From Pedobacter foliorum (GTDB lineage: Bacteria > Bacteroidota > Bacteroidia > Sphingobacteriales > Sphingobacteriaceae), in NCBI RefSeq assembly GCF_013266735.1, contig NZ_JABSNU010000006.1:1-64000 (forward strand): a stretch of 64,000 nucleotides of DNA, read 5' to 3'. The translations under genes were made by a program, and so were the position numbers. Positions 16,662-25,276 of the stretch are shown in pieces (the first letter of the stretch is position 1; each line of letters starts with the position of its first letter). The notes below the pieces were generated by a model, which worked only from the letters and a program-made list of their open reading frames with translations, ran no database searches and was not told the origin of the DNA.

Positions 16662-17630
16662 TTAATAATCTTTAATCGGCGCTTTGCTGTAATAAGCTTC
16701 TATCTCTTCTTTAGATGGTGGCGTTACAGGTCTAACTAACCTCATCCCAACAAAAGGAGCTTCAGGGAACCACCAATTACTTTTCGGAATCTGAGGGTCC
16801 AACTGTTTCCAGCTTGGGTCTGATGCTAATCTTGATGCTGAACGTGCATCTTTCGCTTCATCATTATATGCGCCACCTCTTACTGCATTTGGATATAATT
16901 TCTCCGGAACAGCGACAGGATCATTTGCTTTATCTCCTTTTACAGAAGCATAGAAATCAGGAATATACTGGTCATAAGTCCATTCCGCTACGTTTCCATA
17001 CATATCGTATAATCCCCACGCATTTGGTTTTTTCTGACCAACAACATGTGTTTTACCATCGCTGTTACCGTTAAACCAAGCATAATCACCTAGTTTAGAG
17101 CCGTCGTTACCAAAGGAGTATTCTGTAACAGATCCTGCACGACAAGCGTATTCCCATTCTGCTTCAGTAGGAAGTCTGTAAAAAACTCCAGTTCTGGCAT
17201 AAAGCCATTTGCAATACTGAATAGCGTTGTAGTGAGTCATTGCAAGAGCAGGCTGTCCTTCTTTACCCATGCCAAAAGTCATATCCAAATATGGCTTAGT
17301 AGGTCTTGTTATTGCATCAACATTTTTTGGAATTGGAGCAGTGCTATGCGCTGCTTCATAATCTTTATATAAAAATGGTTCATAATTATCCCAGATCACT
17401 TCGTAGGTACTCATCCAAAAAGGAGCAACCTTTACTTTATGAACCGGCTGTTCGTCTGCATTCCCTTTTTTACTTCCCATCATAAATTCACCGCCGGGAA
17501 TGGCAACCATGTCGAAAGACAGCTTCGTCCCTTCCAATTGTTGTTTATAAGATGCGGGTTTCTCCTGTGCTAAAGTTGTTTGAACAGCAAGGAATGCTAG
17601 AGGCACTAATAATGATAATTTCACTTTCAT
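16662..17630 (-). CDS. SUMF1/FGE-fold exported protein, apparently non-catalytic
   Basis: This 322-residue protein has a Sec signal peptide (about 1-21, ending TLAQ) and a formylglycine-generating-enzyme fold: MVAIPGGEFMMGS near residue 41, YRLPTEAEWEYACRAG, NAWGLYDMYGNVAEWTYD and AVRGGAYNDEAKDARSASR. In true FGEs the last block carries two catalytic Cys; here Asn/Asp/Glu/Ala occupy it, so sulfatase activation is unlikely. Bacteroidota use the same fold structurally, for example in GldK/GldJ. It is the first gene of the minus-strand operon with a promoter at 17679-17709. A role as accessory or binding protein for the downstream exported enzymes is a guess. Confidence 0.86.
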   Translation of the reverse strand: MKVKLSLLVPLAFLAVQTTLAQEKPASYKQQLEGTKLSFDMVAIPGGEFMMGSKKGNADEQPVHKVKVAPFWMSTYEVIWDNYEPFLYKDYEAAHSTAPIPKNVDAITRPTKPYLDMTFGMGKEGQPALAMTHYNAIQYCKWLYARTGVFYRLPTEAEWEYACRAGSVTEYSFGNDGSKLGDYAWFNGNSDGKTHVVGQKKPNAWGLYDMYGNVAEWTYDQYIPDFYASVKGDKANDPVAVPEKLYPNAVRGGAYNDEAKDARSASRLASDPSWKQLDPQIPKSNWWFPEAPFVGMRLVRPVTPPSKEEIEAYYSKAPIKDY

Positions 17631-17678
17631 TTATAAAATTTTGATACAACAAATATTTTAACCTAACCTATTGATTCT

Positions 17679-17709
17679 CTAAAATAGAGTCAATAATTGA
17701 TAAACCAAA
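17679..17709 (-). promoter_or_regulatory. Promoter of the SUMF1-oxidoreductase-apbE-isomerase operon
   Basis: On the minus strand TTTG (17706-17709), a 19-bp spacer and TATTTTAG (17679-17686) match the Bacteroidota promoter with one mismatch, about 50 bp before the first ATG. A CTAAAATAGA word is also found at 23382-23391 before the other Tat-exported isomerase, but no upstream box is visible there. Confidence 0.5.
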
Positions 17710-17787
17710 ATCTGCGCCCATATAATTTCACAAAATGTGTAAATTAAACACTAAGCCAATCTCAAAAAAAATAAAATTATAACAAAA

Positions 17788-17821
17788 AAACGGCTGCTAG
17801 ATGATCATCTAACAGCCGTTT
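17788..17821 (-). terminator. clpC terminator
   Basis: A long hairpin has outer arms AAACGGCTG (17788-17796) and CAGCCGTTT (17813-17821), plus the inner palindrome TAGATGATCATCTA (17798-17811). On the minus strand it is followed by seven T. It lies 20 bp after the clpC stop. Confidence 0.9.
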
Positions 17822-17840
17822 CGTATTAACCGGAGGTATT

Positions 17841-20381
17841 TTATTCTACACTTCCTTCTTCTTTTTTCTTTTTCTTACCCGGACTTCTATTTTCTACTAC
17901 AATTACGTCTCCTTCTTTGTCGTAATCAATCTCTAAAATATCTCCGTCATGAATCTCTCCTTTAAGAATTTCTTCTGCAATCGGATCTTCAAGGTATTTT
18001 TGTATCGCACGTTTCAATGGTCTTGCACCGAAGGCCGAATCAAACCCTTTCTCAGCTATAAAATCTTTCGCTCTCTCAGTCAATTTAACCTCATACCCTA
18101 AGTTATGAACACGACCAAATAACGATTTCAATTCTATATCAATGATTTTGAAGATTTCTTCTTTACCTAATGAGTTGAAAACAACTACATCATCAACACG
18201 ATTAAGGAACTCAGGAGCAAAAGCACGTTTTAAAGCACTTTCAATAACGCCTCTTGAGTGTGCATCAACCTGATTAACTTTAGCTGAAGTAGAGAAACCA
18301 ACACCTTGTCCGAAATCTTTTAACTGGCGTGCGCCAATGTTAGAAGTCATAATGATAATCGTATTTCTAAAATCCACTTTACGACCTAAACTATCGGTTA
18401 ACTGTCCTTCATCAAGAACCTGCAATAAGATGTTGAATACATCAGGGTGAGCTTTCTCAATCTCATCCAAAAGAATTACTGCGTAAGGTTTACGTCTAAC
18501 TTTTTCAGTTAACTGACCGCCTTCTTCATAACCCACGTATCCCGGAGGCGCTCCCACTAAACGTGATACCGCAAATTTCTCCATGTACTCACTCATGTCA
18601 ATTTGAATTAGTGAATCATCACTATCAAACATAAAACGAGCAAGCTCTTTAGCCAATTCAGTTTTACCAACACCTGTTGGGCCTAAGAAAATAAATGAAC
18701 CAATTGGTTTTTTAGGATCTTTTAAGCCGGCTCTGGTACGTTGAATAGCTTTTGTAAGTTTTTTAATGGCATCATCCTGACCAATAATTTTCTGTCCAAC
18801 AGTCTCGTACATATTCAATAGCTTAACGCTATCAGTTTGTCCAACACGTTGCAATGGAATACCGGTCATCATTGAAACAACCTCAGCCACGTTATCTTCT
18901 GTAACAGTATAACGTTTAGTTTTTGTTTCATTTTCCCATTCAGCTTTAGCACGCTCAAGCTCTTCCAAAAGATTCTTTTCAGTATCTCTTAATTTAGCAG
19001 CCTCTTCGTATTTCTGGCTTTTTACAACTTTATTCTTTTCAAGTTTGATCTCTTCAATCTTGTTTTCAATCTCAATAATGTTTTCCGGAACATGAATGTT
19101 GGTTAAATGAACTCTTGAACCAGCCTCATCTAAAGCGTCAATAGCTTTATCCGGTAAAAACCTATCAGTAATGTATCTTGATGTTAAAGCCACACAAGCA
19201 TGAATTGCTTCATCGGTGTAAGTAACACCGTGGTGATCTTCGTATTTTTCTTTAATACGGTTTAATATCTCAATAGTTTCATCTGGTGTTGCAGGCTCAA
19301 TCATTACCTTTTGGAAACGACGATCCAATGCACCATCTTTTTCTATATACTGACGGTATTCATCAAGTGTTGTGGCACCAATACATTGAATTTCGCCCCT
19401 TGCCAAAGCAGGTTTGAACATGTTAGATGCATCTAATGAACCAGAAGCACCACCTGCACCTACAATTGTATGAATCTCATCAATAAATAGAATTACATCG
19501 GTCGATTTTTCAAGCTCATTCATCACAGCTTTCATACGCTCTTCAAACTGACCACGGTATTTAGTACCTGCAACTAATGATGCGAGATCTAAAGTAACCA
19601 CGCGTTTGTTAAAAAGAACCCTCGAAACTTTGCGTTGTACAATCCTTAAAGCCAAACCTTCAGCTATTGCAGATTTACCAACACCAGGCTCACCAATTAA
19701 AATTGGGTTGTTCTTTTTACGACGAGATAAGATCTGAGACACACGCTCAATTTCTTTTTCACGACCAACAATCGGATCTAATCTACCTTCCTCAGCCGCT
19801 TTCGTTAAATCTCTACCAAAATTATCTAAAACCGGAGTTTTAGATTTTATGTCTGAAACTTTTTTAGGGCTACTAAAGCTTTCCTCTTCACGATAATCTT
19901 CATCACCACCTGTCGATGCACTATTTTGAGTCTCGTCTTTGAATCCGTTTTTATTCACTTCAACCTCCTGCTTAAAGATTTCGTAATTTACGTTGTATTG
20001 TAATAAAATCTGAGACGCAATATTATCATCATCACGAAGGATGGACAACAATAAGTGCTCTGTTCCTATCAAATCGCTTTTAAAGATTTTAGCTTCAAGA
20101 TATGTTATCTTTAAAACCTTTTCAGCCTGCTTGGTTAAAGGAATATTACCCAGATTTACTGTTACACTCGAGGTACCTCTTACAGAATCCTCTATTGAAC
20201 GGCGAAGTTTTGAAGTATCAACTCCTAATGATTTCAATATCTTAATGGCCATACCATCGCCTTCGCGAATAAGGCCTAACAAAAGATGTTCTGCGCCTAT
20301 GTAATCGTGACCTAATCTCAGGGCTTCTTCCCTGCTAAAAGAAATCACGTCTTTTACTTGTGGAGAAAATTTAGCTTCCAT
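17841..20381 (-). CDS. clpC: ATP-dependent Clp protease ATP-binding subunit ClpC
   Basis: ClpC is an AAA+ unfoldase that feeds damaged or tagged proteins to ClpP. The 846-residue product has a double Clp N-domain (about 1-145), the first AAA domain with Walker A GEPGVGKS near 230, and the UVR-type middle segment (EIENKIEEIKLEKNKVVKSQKYEEAAKLRD in part), which separates ClpC from ClpB. The second AAA domain has GPTGVGKT near 567 and the arm SEYMEKFAVSRLVGAPPGYV. The C-terminus has FDSAFGARPLKRAIQ and a basic tail. Length and order are normal. It is transcribed alone from the region divergent to ettA and ends in a strong terminator. Confidence 0.96.
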   Translation of the reverse strand: MEAKFSPQVKDVISFSREEALRLGHDYIGAEHLLLGLIREGDGMAIKILKSLGVDTSKLRRSIEDSVRGTSSVTVNLGNIPLTKQAEKVLKITYLEAKIFKSDLIGTEHLLLSILRDDDNIASQILLQYNVNYEIFKQEVEVNKNGFKDETQNSASTGGDEDYREEESFSSPKKVSDIKSKTPVLDNFGRDLTKAAEEGRLDPIVGREKEIERVSQILSRRKKNNPILIGEPGVGKSAIAEGLALRIVQRKVSRVLFNKRVVTLDLASLVAGTKYRGQFEERMKAVMNELEKSTDVILFIDEIHTIVGAGGASGSLDASNMFKPALARGEIQCIGATTLDEYRQYIEKDGALDRRFQKVMIEPATPDETIEILNRIKEKYEDHHGVTYTDEAIHACVALTSRYITDRFLPDKAIDALDEAGSRVHLTNIHVPENIIEIENKIEEIKLEKNKVVKSQKYEEAAKLRDTEKNLLEELERAKAEWENETKTKRYTVTEDNVAEVVSMMTGIPLQRVGQTDSVKLLNMYETVGQKIIGQDDAIKKLTKAIQRTRAGLKDPKKPIGSFIFLGPTGVGKTELAKELARFMFDSDDSLIQIDMSEYMEKFAVSRLVGAPPGYVGYEEGGQLTEKVRRKPYAVILLDEIEKAHPDVFNILLQVLDEGQLTDSLGRKVDFRNTIIIMTSNIGARQLKDFGQGVGFSTSAKVNQVDAHSRGVIESALKRAFAPEFLNRVDDVVVFNSLGKEEIFKIIDIELKSLFGRVHNLGYEVKLTERAKDFIAEKGFDSAFGARPLKRAIQKYLEDPIAEEILKGEIHDGDILEIDYDKEGDVIVVENRSPGKKKKKEEGSVE

Positions 20382-20568
20382 ATATACCTTTCTAAAATCC
20401 GGAATGCTCTAAACTATAAAAATTGTCTTAATAAAAAGCATCCCTGATTTTTTTATTTTATCAACAATTACGCCATTGGCTATTAATTAGATGTTACGAC
20501 TGCCGTTATTTCATAAATCTTACTAATCTTTGACTAATTTACTGATATTTGCAAGTTAAGAAGCAATT

Positions 20569-22248
20569 ATGTCAGAAGAAAAAATAATATTTTCAATGGC
20601 GGGGGTAAATAAGATTTACCCTCCCCAGAAGCAAGTTTTAAAAAACATATACCTTTCCTTCTTCTATGGTGCCAAAATCGGCGTTATTGGTTTAAATGGA
20701 TCAGGAAAATCATCGGTTTTAAAGATTATCGCCGGTATCGACAAAGCCTTTCAAGGTGAGGTTGTTTTCTCTCCTGGCTACACTGTAGGTTATCTAGCAC
20801 AGGAACCCGAACTAGATGAAAACAAAACAGTTAGAGAAGTTGTTGAAGAAGGTGTAGCTGAGATTACCGCTATCCTTAAAGAATACGAATCTATTAATGA
20901 ACAGTTTGGCCTGCCAGAGATCTATGAAGATGCTGATGCAATGGATAAACTGATGACTAAACAAGGTGAACTTCAGGATAAAATCGATGCTGTTAATGCC
21001 TGGGAGCTAGATAACAAATTAGAGCGTGCAATGGATGCCCTTCGTTGTCCAGACCCGGATGCAAAAATCTCAGTATTATCAGGTGGTGAGAGAAGACGTG
21101 TGGCCATGTGCCGTTTACTACTTCAGGAGCCGGATGTTTTATTACTTGATGAGCCTACCAACCACCTTGATGCCGAGAGTATTGACTGGTTAGAGCAGTT
21201 CTTAAAAGAATATAAGGGTACTGTAATTGCAGTTACTCACGATAGGTATTTCCTTGATAATGTTGCAGGCTGGATTCTTGAATTAGACAGAGGCGAAGGT
21301 ATTCCATGGAAAGGTAATTACTCATCATGGTTAGATCAGAAAGCTAAGCGTTTGGCTCAGGAAGAAAAAACTGAAAGCAAACGTCAGAAAACACTTGAGA
21401 GAGAGTTGGAATGGGTACGTATGGCACCAAAAGCACGTCATGCTAAATCTAAAGCTCGTCTATCAAACTATGACAAGCTGGCATCCGAGGACTCAAGAGA
21501 GCGAGAAGACAAGCTGGAATTATTTATCCCGGCAGGTCCAAGATTGGGAAATGTGGTAATCGAAGCAAACAATGTTACCAAAGCTTATGGTGACAAATTG
21601 TTATTCGAAAACTTAAGTTTCTCGCTACCTCCGGCAGGTATAGTAGGTATTATTGGCCCCAATGGTGCAGGTAAAACCACGTTATTCCGCTTAATTACTC
21701 AACAAGAAACTCCTGACACCGGAACATTCCGTGTTGGTGATACGGTTTCTCTTGGTTATGTTGATCAAATGCACAATGACCTTGACCCAACCAAAACGGT
21801 TTATGAAAATATTACTGATGGTTTAGACAATATTCAATTGGGTAACAAAGCGGTAAATGGCCGTGCATATGTTTCTAAGTTTAACTTTAATGGTGGCGAT
21901 CAGCAGAAAAAAGTTGGTATTTTATCGGGTGGTGAGCGTAACCGCGTACACCTGGCTATTACACTAAAGAAAGGCGCCAACGTATTGTTACTGGATGAGC
22001 CAACCAATGATATCGACGTAAATACTTTACGTGCACTAGAAGAAGCCCTAGAAAACTTTGGCGGCTGTGCTGTAGTAATCAGTCACGATCGTTGGTTCTT
22101 AGACCGTATCTGTACTCACATTTTGGCTTTCGAAGGAAACTCGCAAGTTTACTTCTTTGAAGGTAATTACAGCGATTACGAAGAAAACCGTAAAAAACGC
22201 CTTGGCGATGTAACACCTCATCGCATCAAGTATAAAAAATTAGTATAA
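20569..22248 (+). CDS. ettA: Energy-dependent translational throttle protein EttA (ABC-F ATPase)
   Basis: EttA binds the ribosomal E site and gates the first elongation steps according to ATP/ADP level. The 559-residue protein has two ABC cassettes and no membrane segment. Walker A sites are GLNGSGKSS (about 42-50) and GPNGAGKTT (about 363-371). Signatures are LSGGERRRVAMCRLL and LSGGERNRVHLAI; Walker B sites are LLLDEPTNHLDAES and LLLDEPTNDIDVNT. A charged linker (ELEWVRMAPKARHAKSKARL) lies between. The size matches E. coli EttA. It is divergent from clpC; the 187-bp gap should hold both promoters, though I could not place good boxes. A bidirectional terminator follows. Confidence 0.94.
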   Translation: MSEEKIIFSMAGVNKIYPPQKQVLKNIYLSFFYGAKIGVIGLNGSGKSSVLKIIAGIDKAFQGEVVFSPGYTVGYLAQEPELDENKTVREVVEEGVAEITAILKEYESINEQFGLPEIYEDADAMDKLMTKQGELQDKIDAVNAWELDNKLERAMDALRCPDPDAKISVLSGGERRRVAMCRLLLQEPDVLLLDEPTNHLDAESIDWLEQFLKEYKGTVIAVTHDRYFLDNVAGWILELDRGEGIPWKGNYSSWLDQKAKRLAQEEKTESKRQKTLERELEWVRMAPKARHAKSKARLSNYDKLASEDSREREDKLELFIPAGPRLGNVVIEANNVTKAYGDKLLFENLSFSLPPAGIVGIIGPNGAGKTTLFRLITQQETPDTGTFRVGDTVSLGYVDQMHNDLDPTKTVYENITDGLDNIQLGNKAVNGRAYVSKFNFNGGDQQKKVGILSGGERNRVHLAITLKKGANVLLLDEPTNDIDVNTLRALEEALENFGGCAVVISHDRWFLDRICTHILAFEGNSQVYFFEGNYSDYEENRKKRLGDVTPHRIKYKKLV

Positions 22249-22261
22249 TACCCTTTAAATG

Positions 22262-22303
22262 AAACGAGTGTAATCATGATTAATAATTACACTCGTTTTT
22301 TAT
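22262..22303. terminator. Bidirectional terminator between ettA and the isomerase gene
   Basis: Perfect 13-bp arms AAACGAGTGTAAT (22262-22274) and ATTACACTCGTTT (22286-22298) are followed on the plus strand by a T-rich run. It lies 13 bp after the ettA stop and serves convergent genes. Confidence 0.9.
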
Positions 22304-22306
22304 TTT

Positions 22307-22388
22307 CGTCATTCTGGCGCAGGCCAGAACCTCGCACTAGCAAGGCTTTCTGCCTCTTGAGAGATCCTGAAATAAATTCAGGATGACC
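22307..22388. repeat. REP/MITE-like dispersed palindromic element, copy 2
   Basis: This element has the same core as copy 1, in the opposite orientation (CCTCGCACTAGCAAGGC, then CTCTTGAGAG). Its left hairpin is TTCTGGC/GCCAGAA and its right hairpin is ATCCTGAA/TTCAGGAT. The left hairpin differs in sequence from copy 1 but keeps the pairing, which points to a conserved structure. Confidence 0.65.
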
Positions 22389-22417
22389 GGCTTAGCTTTC
22401 TTTGAAAAATCTGTTAC

Positions 22418-23338
22418 TTACTTATATTGCTTTTGTATTCTTAACAACAGCTCTTTTGTTTTTTTGATTCCCGCATCTTCCGACAAGCCATCACCTTCAT
22501 ATTCAATCCCGACAATGCCTGTCCATTTTGCCGCATTTATAATTTTGAACATACGATCATAGTCAATATCCTTTTCATCACCTTTATCGTTGAAATTGAA
22601 AGTTTTGGCACTAATTCCTTTTGCAAATGGAACCAGATCAGCTACCCCTTGGTACATATCATATACCCTATCAGCGCTTACTCTAAAGTTGCCAAAATCA
22701 GGCAATGTACCGCAATAAGGGCTGTTAACCTGTTTCATCACATCCGACAACCATTTTCCATCAGAAGAATAGCCACCATGATTTTCTACAATAATGTTGA
22801 TTTTATGTTGCTTACCATATTCAGTAAGCTTACTTAAACCATCAACTACGGCAGTTTTCACGTCCTGCTCAGACCCGTTACCGGCAGCATTTACACGAAT
22901 AGTTTTACAACCCAATGTTTTGGCCGCATCTACCCATTTATAGTGATTTTCAACAGCTTTTAAGCGTGCTTTCTCATCCAGGTTACCTAATTCGCCCTCC
23001 CCATCAATCATAATCAGATGGTTTTGAATTCCCTCACCTTTGGTTATACTTAATAGCTCCTTAAGATATGCCGGATCGGTCTCTTTTTTATTAAAAAATG
23101 GACTTACGTATTCAACTATATCAATACCGAAATCTCTTTTTGCTTTTACTGGAAACTCGAGATTTGTGAGTTTACCCCCAAACAATGATTTATGTAAAGA
23201 CCATTGTGCCAGAGATATACTGAAAAACTCCTTTTTAGGAAGTGCCAATGCATCAAACGGAATTAGAGAAGAAAGCCCTGCAGCAGCAGACAGCATTCCT
23301 AAATCTTTGAGAAAACTTCTGCGGTCTTTAGTATCCAT
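22418..23338 (-). CDS. Tat-exported sugar phosphate isomerase/epimerase-like TIM barrel
   Basis: This 306-residue protein begins with a true twin-arginine signal (DRRSFLKDLGMLSAAAG, Arg6-Arg7), followed by an xylose-isomerase-like TIM barrel. Visible site segments are ISLAQWSLHKSLFGG at the first strand, HLIMIDGEGELG, IRVNAAGNG, IIVENHGGYSSDGKWL with the metal-ligand Glu, CGTLPDFGNFRVS, SAKTFNFNDKGDE and GIVGIEYEGDGLSE at the last strand. It is a distant paralogue of the isomerase at 13287-14225 but stands alone, convergent with ettA and divergent from the DUF6266 gene. The substrate is unknown; a modified or keto-sugar in the periplasm is likely. Confidence 0.86.
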   Translation of the reverse strand: MDTKDRRSFLKDLGMLSAAAGLSSLIPFDALALPKKEFFSISLAQWSLHKSLFGGKLTNLEFPVKAKRDFGIDIVEYVSPFFNKKETDPAYLKELLSITKGEGIQNHLIMIDGEGELGNLDEKARLKAVENHYKWVDAAKTLGCKTIRVNAAGNGSEQDVKTAVVDGLSKLTEYGKQHKINIIVENHGGYSSDGKWLSDVMKQVNSPYCGTLPDFGNFRVSADRVYDMYQGVADLVPFAKGISAKTFNFNDKGDEKDIDYDRMFKIINAAKWTGIVGIEYEGDGLSEDAGIKKTKELLLRIQKQYK

Positions 23339-23591
23339 AGTTAATAAGTGTATAGTGGTTCTAGTTTATGTTTCTTATCGTCTAAAATAGATAATAATTT
23401 CATTTTTTTGAAAAAAATAAAATGCTGTATGCGCTTTACAAGCCAAGATTTTGGGTCATTTCACCTCAAGGGTGTGGTACCCCCCCGCCACTGCCAAAAG
23501 CAAATAAATATTCCTTCCTTTATTTTCTAATACGAAAAGGCATCAAATAGTAATGAATAACATCTGAAATCTTGTTGGAGGAGCTAACACC

Positions 23592-23646
23592 TTAGACTCA
23601 ACTCAGACTCAGGTCAGACTCACCTTATACTTAGGTTAGACTTTTG
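23592..23646. repeat. 11-bp tandem repeat, five units
   Basis: Five 11-bp units run without gaps: TTAGACTCAAC, TCAGACTCAGG, TCAGACTCACC, TTATACTTAGG, TTAGACTTTTG. It shares period and CTCAG-like words with the tract at 177-264. It lies in the 400-bp gap (23339-23738) between divergent genes, 93 bp before the DUF6266 start. Otherwise the gap holds only a C-run near 23483 and AT-rich DNA. Confidence 0.7.
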
Positions 23647-23738
23647 TCTGAAAACACGCTCTATTGAGTCTTTTTAAAAACTGTAAAGAAGCTGATGTAT
23701 TATAATGACTAAAAATAAAAACATAAAACACAAAGAAT

Positions 23739-24368
23739 ATGGCAAACATTAGAAAAGGAATTTTAGGACCTATTTCAGGGCAAATAGGTCCAGTAATTGG
23801 TAGTAGCTGGAAAGGAATACCATACGTCCGTGGAGAATCGCAAAAGGAACCAAAAGAAAGGACTCAAGGGCAGCTCGCTACTCAACAAAAAATGAATTTT
23901 ATAAACAATATGCTAGTCCCCTTTCACCCCTACATCAATATTGGTTTTGCGAACAATGCATTCCAAAAAACGGAAATCAGCGCTGCGTTTTCTTTAAATT
24001 ACAACACAGCATTTCTTGGAATTTATCCAAATTTAAGTGTTGATTACAGTAAACTGATTTTAAGTGTTGGCAAACTACCAATGATTGAAGACATTACCAT
24101 AGCATTGATTGATCCGGAAAATGTAAAGCTTACCTGGTCTCAGAACAATGTTCAACCTGCCTCTTTTAACGACCAGTTAATGCTGATACTTTACTGCGAA
24201 GAACTGCATAAAGCTGATGGAATGGTTGGTGGTTTTAAGCGTACAGATACTCAATGTACGTTCAAATTTAACCCAAAATTTGCAGGAAAAACCTTGCATA
24301 TTTTTGTTAGTATGACTTCAGCAGATAGAAAAAAAATAGCTAACAGCGTTTATTTTGGGACGCTTTAA
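23739..24368 (+). CDS. DUF6266 family protein
   Basis: This 209-residue protein matches the Bacteroidota family DUF6266. The hallmark N-terminus GILGPISGQIGPVIGSSWKG, the PYVRG segment and a long beta-rich remainder are all visible (a first part ending near residue 105, then IEDITIALIDPENVKLTW, LMLILYCEE and IFVSMTSADRKKIANSVYFG). No signal peptide is seen. The function is unknown. The two beta-rich blocks suggest fibronectin-like or phage-structural folds, but this is weak. It is a single gene between an 11-bp repeat tract and a bidirectional terminator; an origin from mobile DNA is possible but not shown. Confidence 0.85.
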   Translation: MANIRKGILGPISGQIGPVIGSSWKGIPYVRGESQKEPKERTQGQLATQQKMNFINNMLVPFHPYINIGFANNAFQKTEISAAFSLNYNTAFLGIYPNLSVDYSKLILSVGKLPMIEDITIALIDPENVKLTWSQNNVQPASFNDQLMLILYCEELHKADGMVGGFKRTDTQCTFKFNPKFAGKTLHIFVSMTSADRKKIANSVYFGTL

Positions 24369-24384
24369 TAAGCAGCCAAAAAGA

Positions 24385-24422
24385 TTGTTGATTTAAAAAT
24401 CTTATGTTTTTTAAATCAACAA
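24385..24422. terminator. Bidirectional terminator between the DUF6266 gene and the esterase gene
   Basis: Perfect 15-bp arms TTGTTGATTTAAAAA (24385-24399) and TTTTTAAATCAACAA (24408-24422) lie 16 bp after the DUF6266 stop, between convergent genes. Confidence 0.85.
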
Positions 24423-24454
24423 CTTTAGTTTAATAAGGTTACTTTGAGGTTGAA

Positions 24455-25273
24455 TTACTTTTTAACGAACTGATTGTTGAAGAACATCAGCTGAAAGCCG
24501 ATGGCATTTTTCCAGTAATCCCAGTTATGCGATCCTGGTCTGATGGTAAAATCGTGCGGAATGTTGTTGTACAGCAGCTTTTCGTGCAGTTTTACGTTCA
24601 CATTGTAAAAGAAATCATCAGAACCACAGTCGATATTTAAAGCCAATTTGTTGGGTACAAGCAAATAAGTTAAGTCGATAACAGAATTTGCGACCCAGCG
24701 CTCTGGATATTTATCTTCAGGTCCTAGGCGTTTTGCGATGTCCCAATTTAACGGAAAAGGCTTAATATCAACACCACCACTCATACTACCGGCCGCACCA
24801 AATACATCCTGATGTTTAAAGGCCAAATACAGTGCGCCGTGGCCACCCATACTTAAGCCTGTAATTGCACGGCCTTTTCTATCTTTTATGGTTTTGTATT
24901 TCTGATCTACCCAATTAACCAATTCGGTAGCTACATAAGTTTCATATTTCCAGGCAGGGTCTTCCGGACTATCAAAATACCAGCTGGTCACATTTCCATC
25001 AGGGCATACAATGATCATCTGAAAATTATCAGCATAGTCTTTAATTGCAGGCACTTTATTTACCCAACCGGAATAAGCATCGCCTGCTCCGTGAAGCAAA
25101 TAAACCGTCGGGTAGGTTTTGCTTTCGCTGTAACCTTCGGGTGTAATCACAACCGCTTTGATATTTTTCTTCATCGCAGCGCTATAGGTTGATACTGTAT
25201 CAACCTTAGCTGCAAAAACAGACTCGACACTTAAAAATGATAAGATGCCGATGAGAAAACCCCATTTTTTCAT
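24455..25273 (-). CDS. Exported alpha/beta-hydrolase esterase (esterase D / feruloyl esterase-like)
   Basis: This 272-residue protein has a signal peptide (about 1-22, ending VFAAK) and a putative-esterase (PF00756-type) alpha/beta-hydrolase fold. VYLLHGAGD gives the oxyanion region, GLSMGG holds the nucleophile Ser141, IDCGSDDFF supplies the likely Asp and RPGSHNWDYW the His. Substrates in this family include feruloylated or acetylated glycans and S-formylglutathione; export favours a glycan ester. It starts 3 bp after the ROK gene and so shares its transcript. The pairing of a sugar kinase-like gene and a glycan esterase suggests carbohydrate use. Confidence 0.88.
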   Translation of the reverse strand: MKKWGFLIGILSFLSVESVFAAKVDTVSTYSAAMKKNIKAVVITPEGYSESKTYPTVYLLHGAGDAYSGWVNKVPAIKDYADNFQMIIVCPDGNVTSWYFDSPEDPAWKYETYVATELVNWVDQKYKTIKDRKGRAITGLSMGGHGALYLAFKHQDVFGAAGSMSGGVDIKPFPLNWDIAKRLGPEDKYPERWVANSVIDLTYLLVPNKLALNIDCGSDDFFYNVNVKLHEKLLYNNIPHDFTIRPGSHNWDYWKNAIGFQLMFFNNQFVKK

Positions 25274-25276
25274 TTT

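Noticed and set aside
16662..17630. Active formylglycine-generating enzyme for sulfatases
   Set aside because: The block that should contain the two catalytic Cys (RGGAYNDEAKDARSASR) has none, and no sulfatase gene is nearby.
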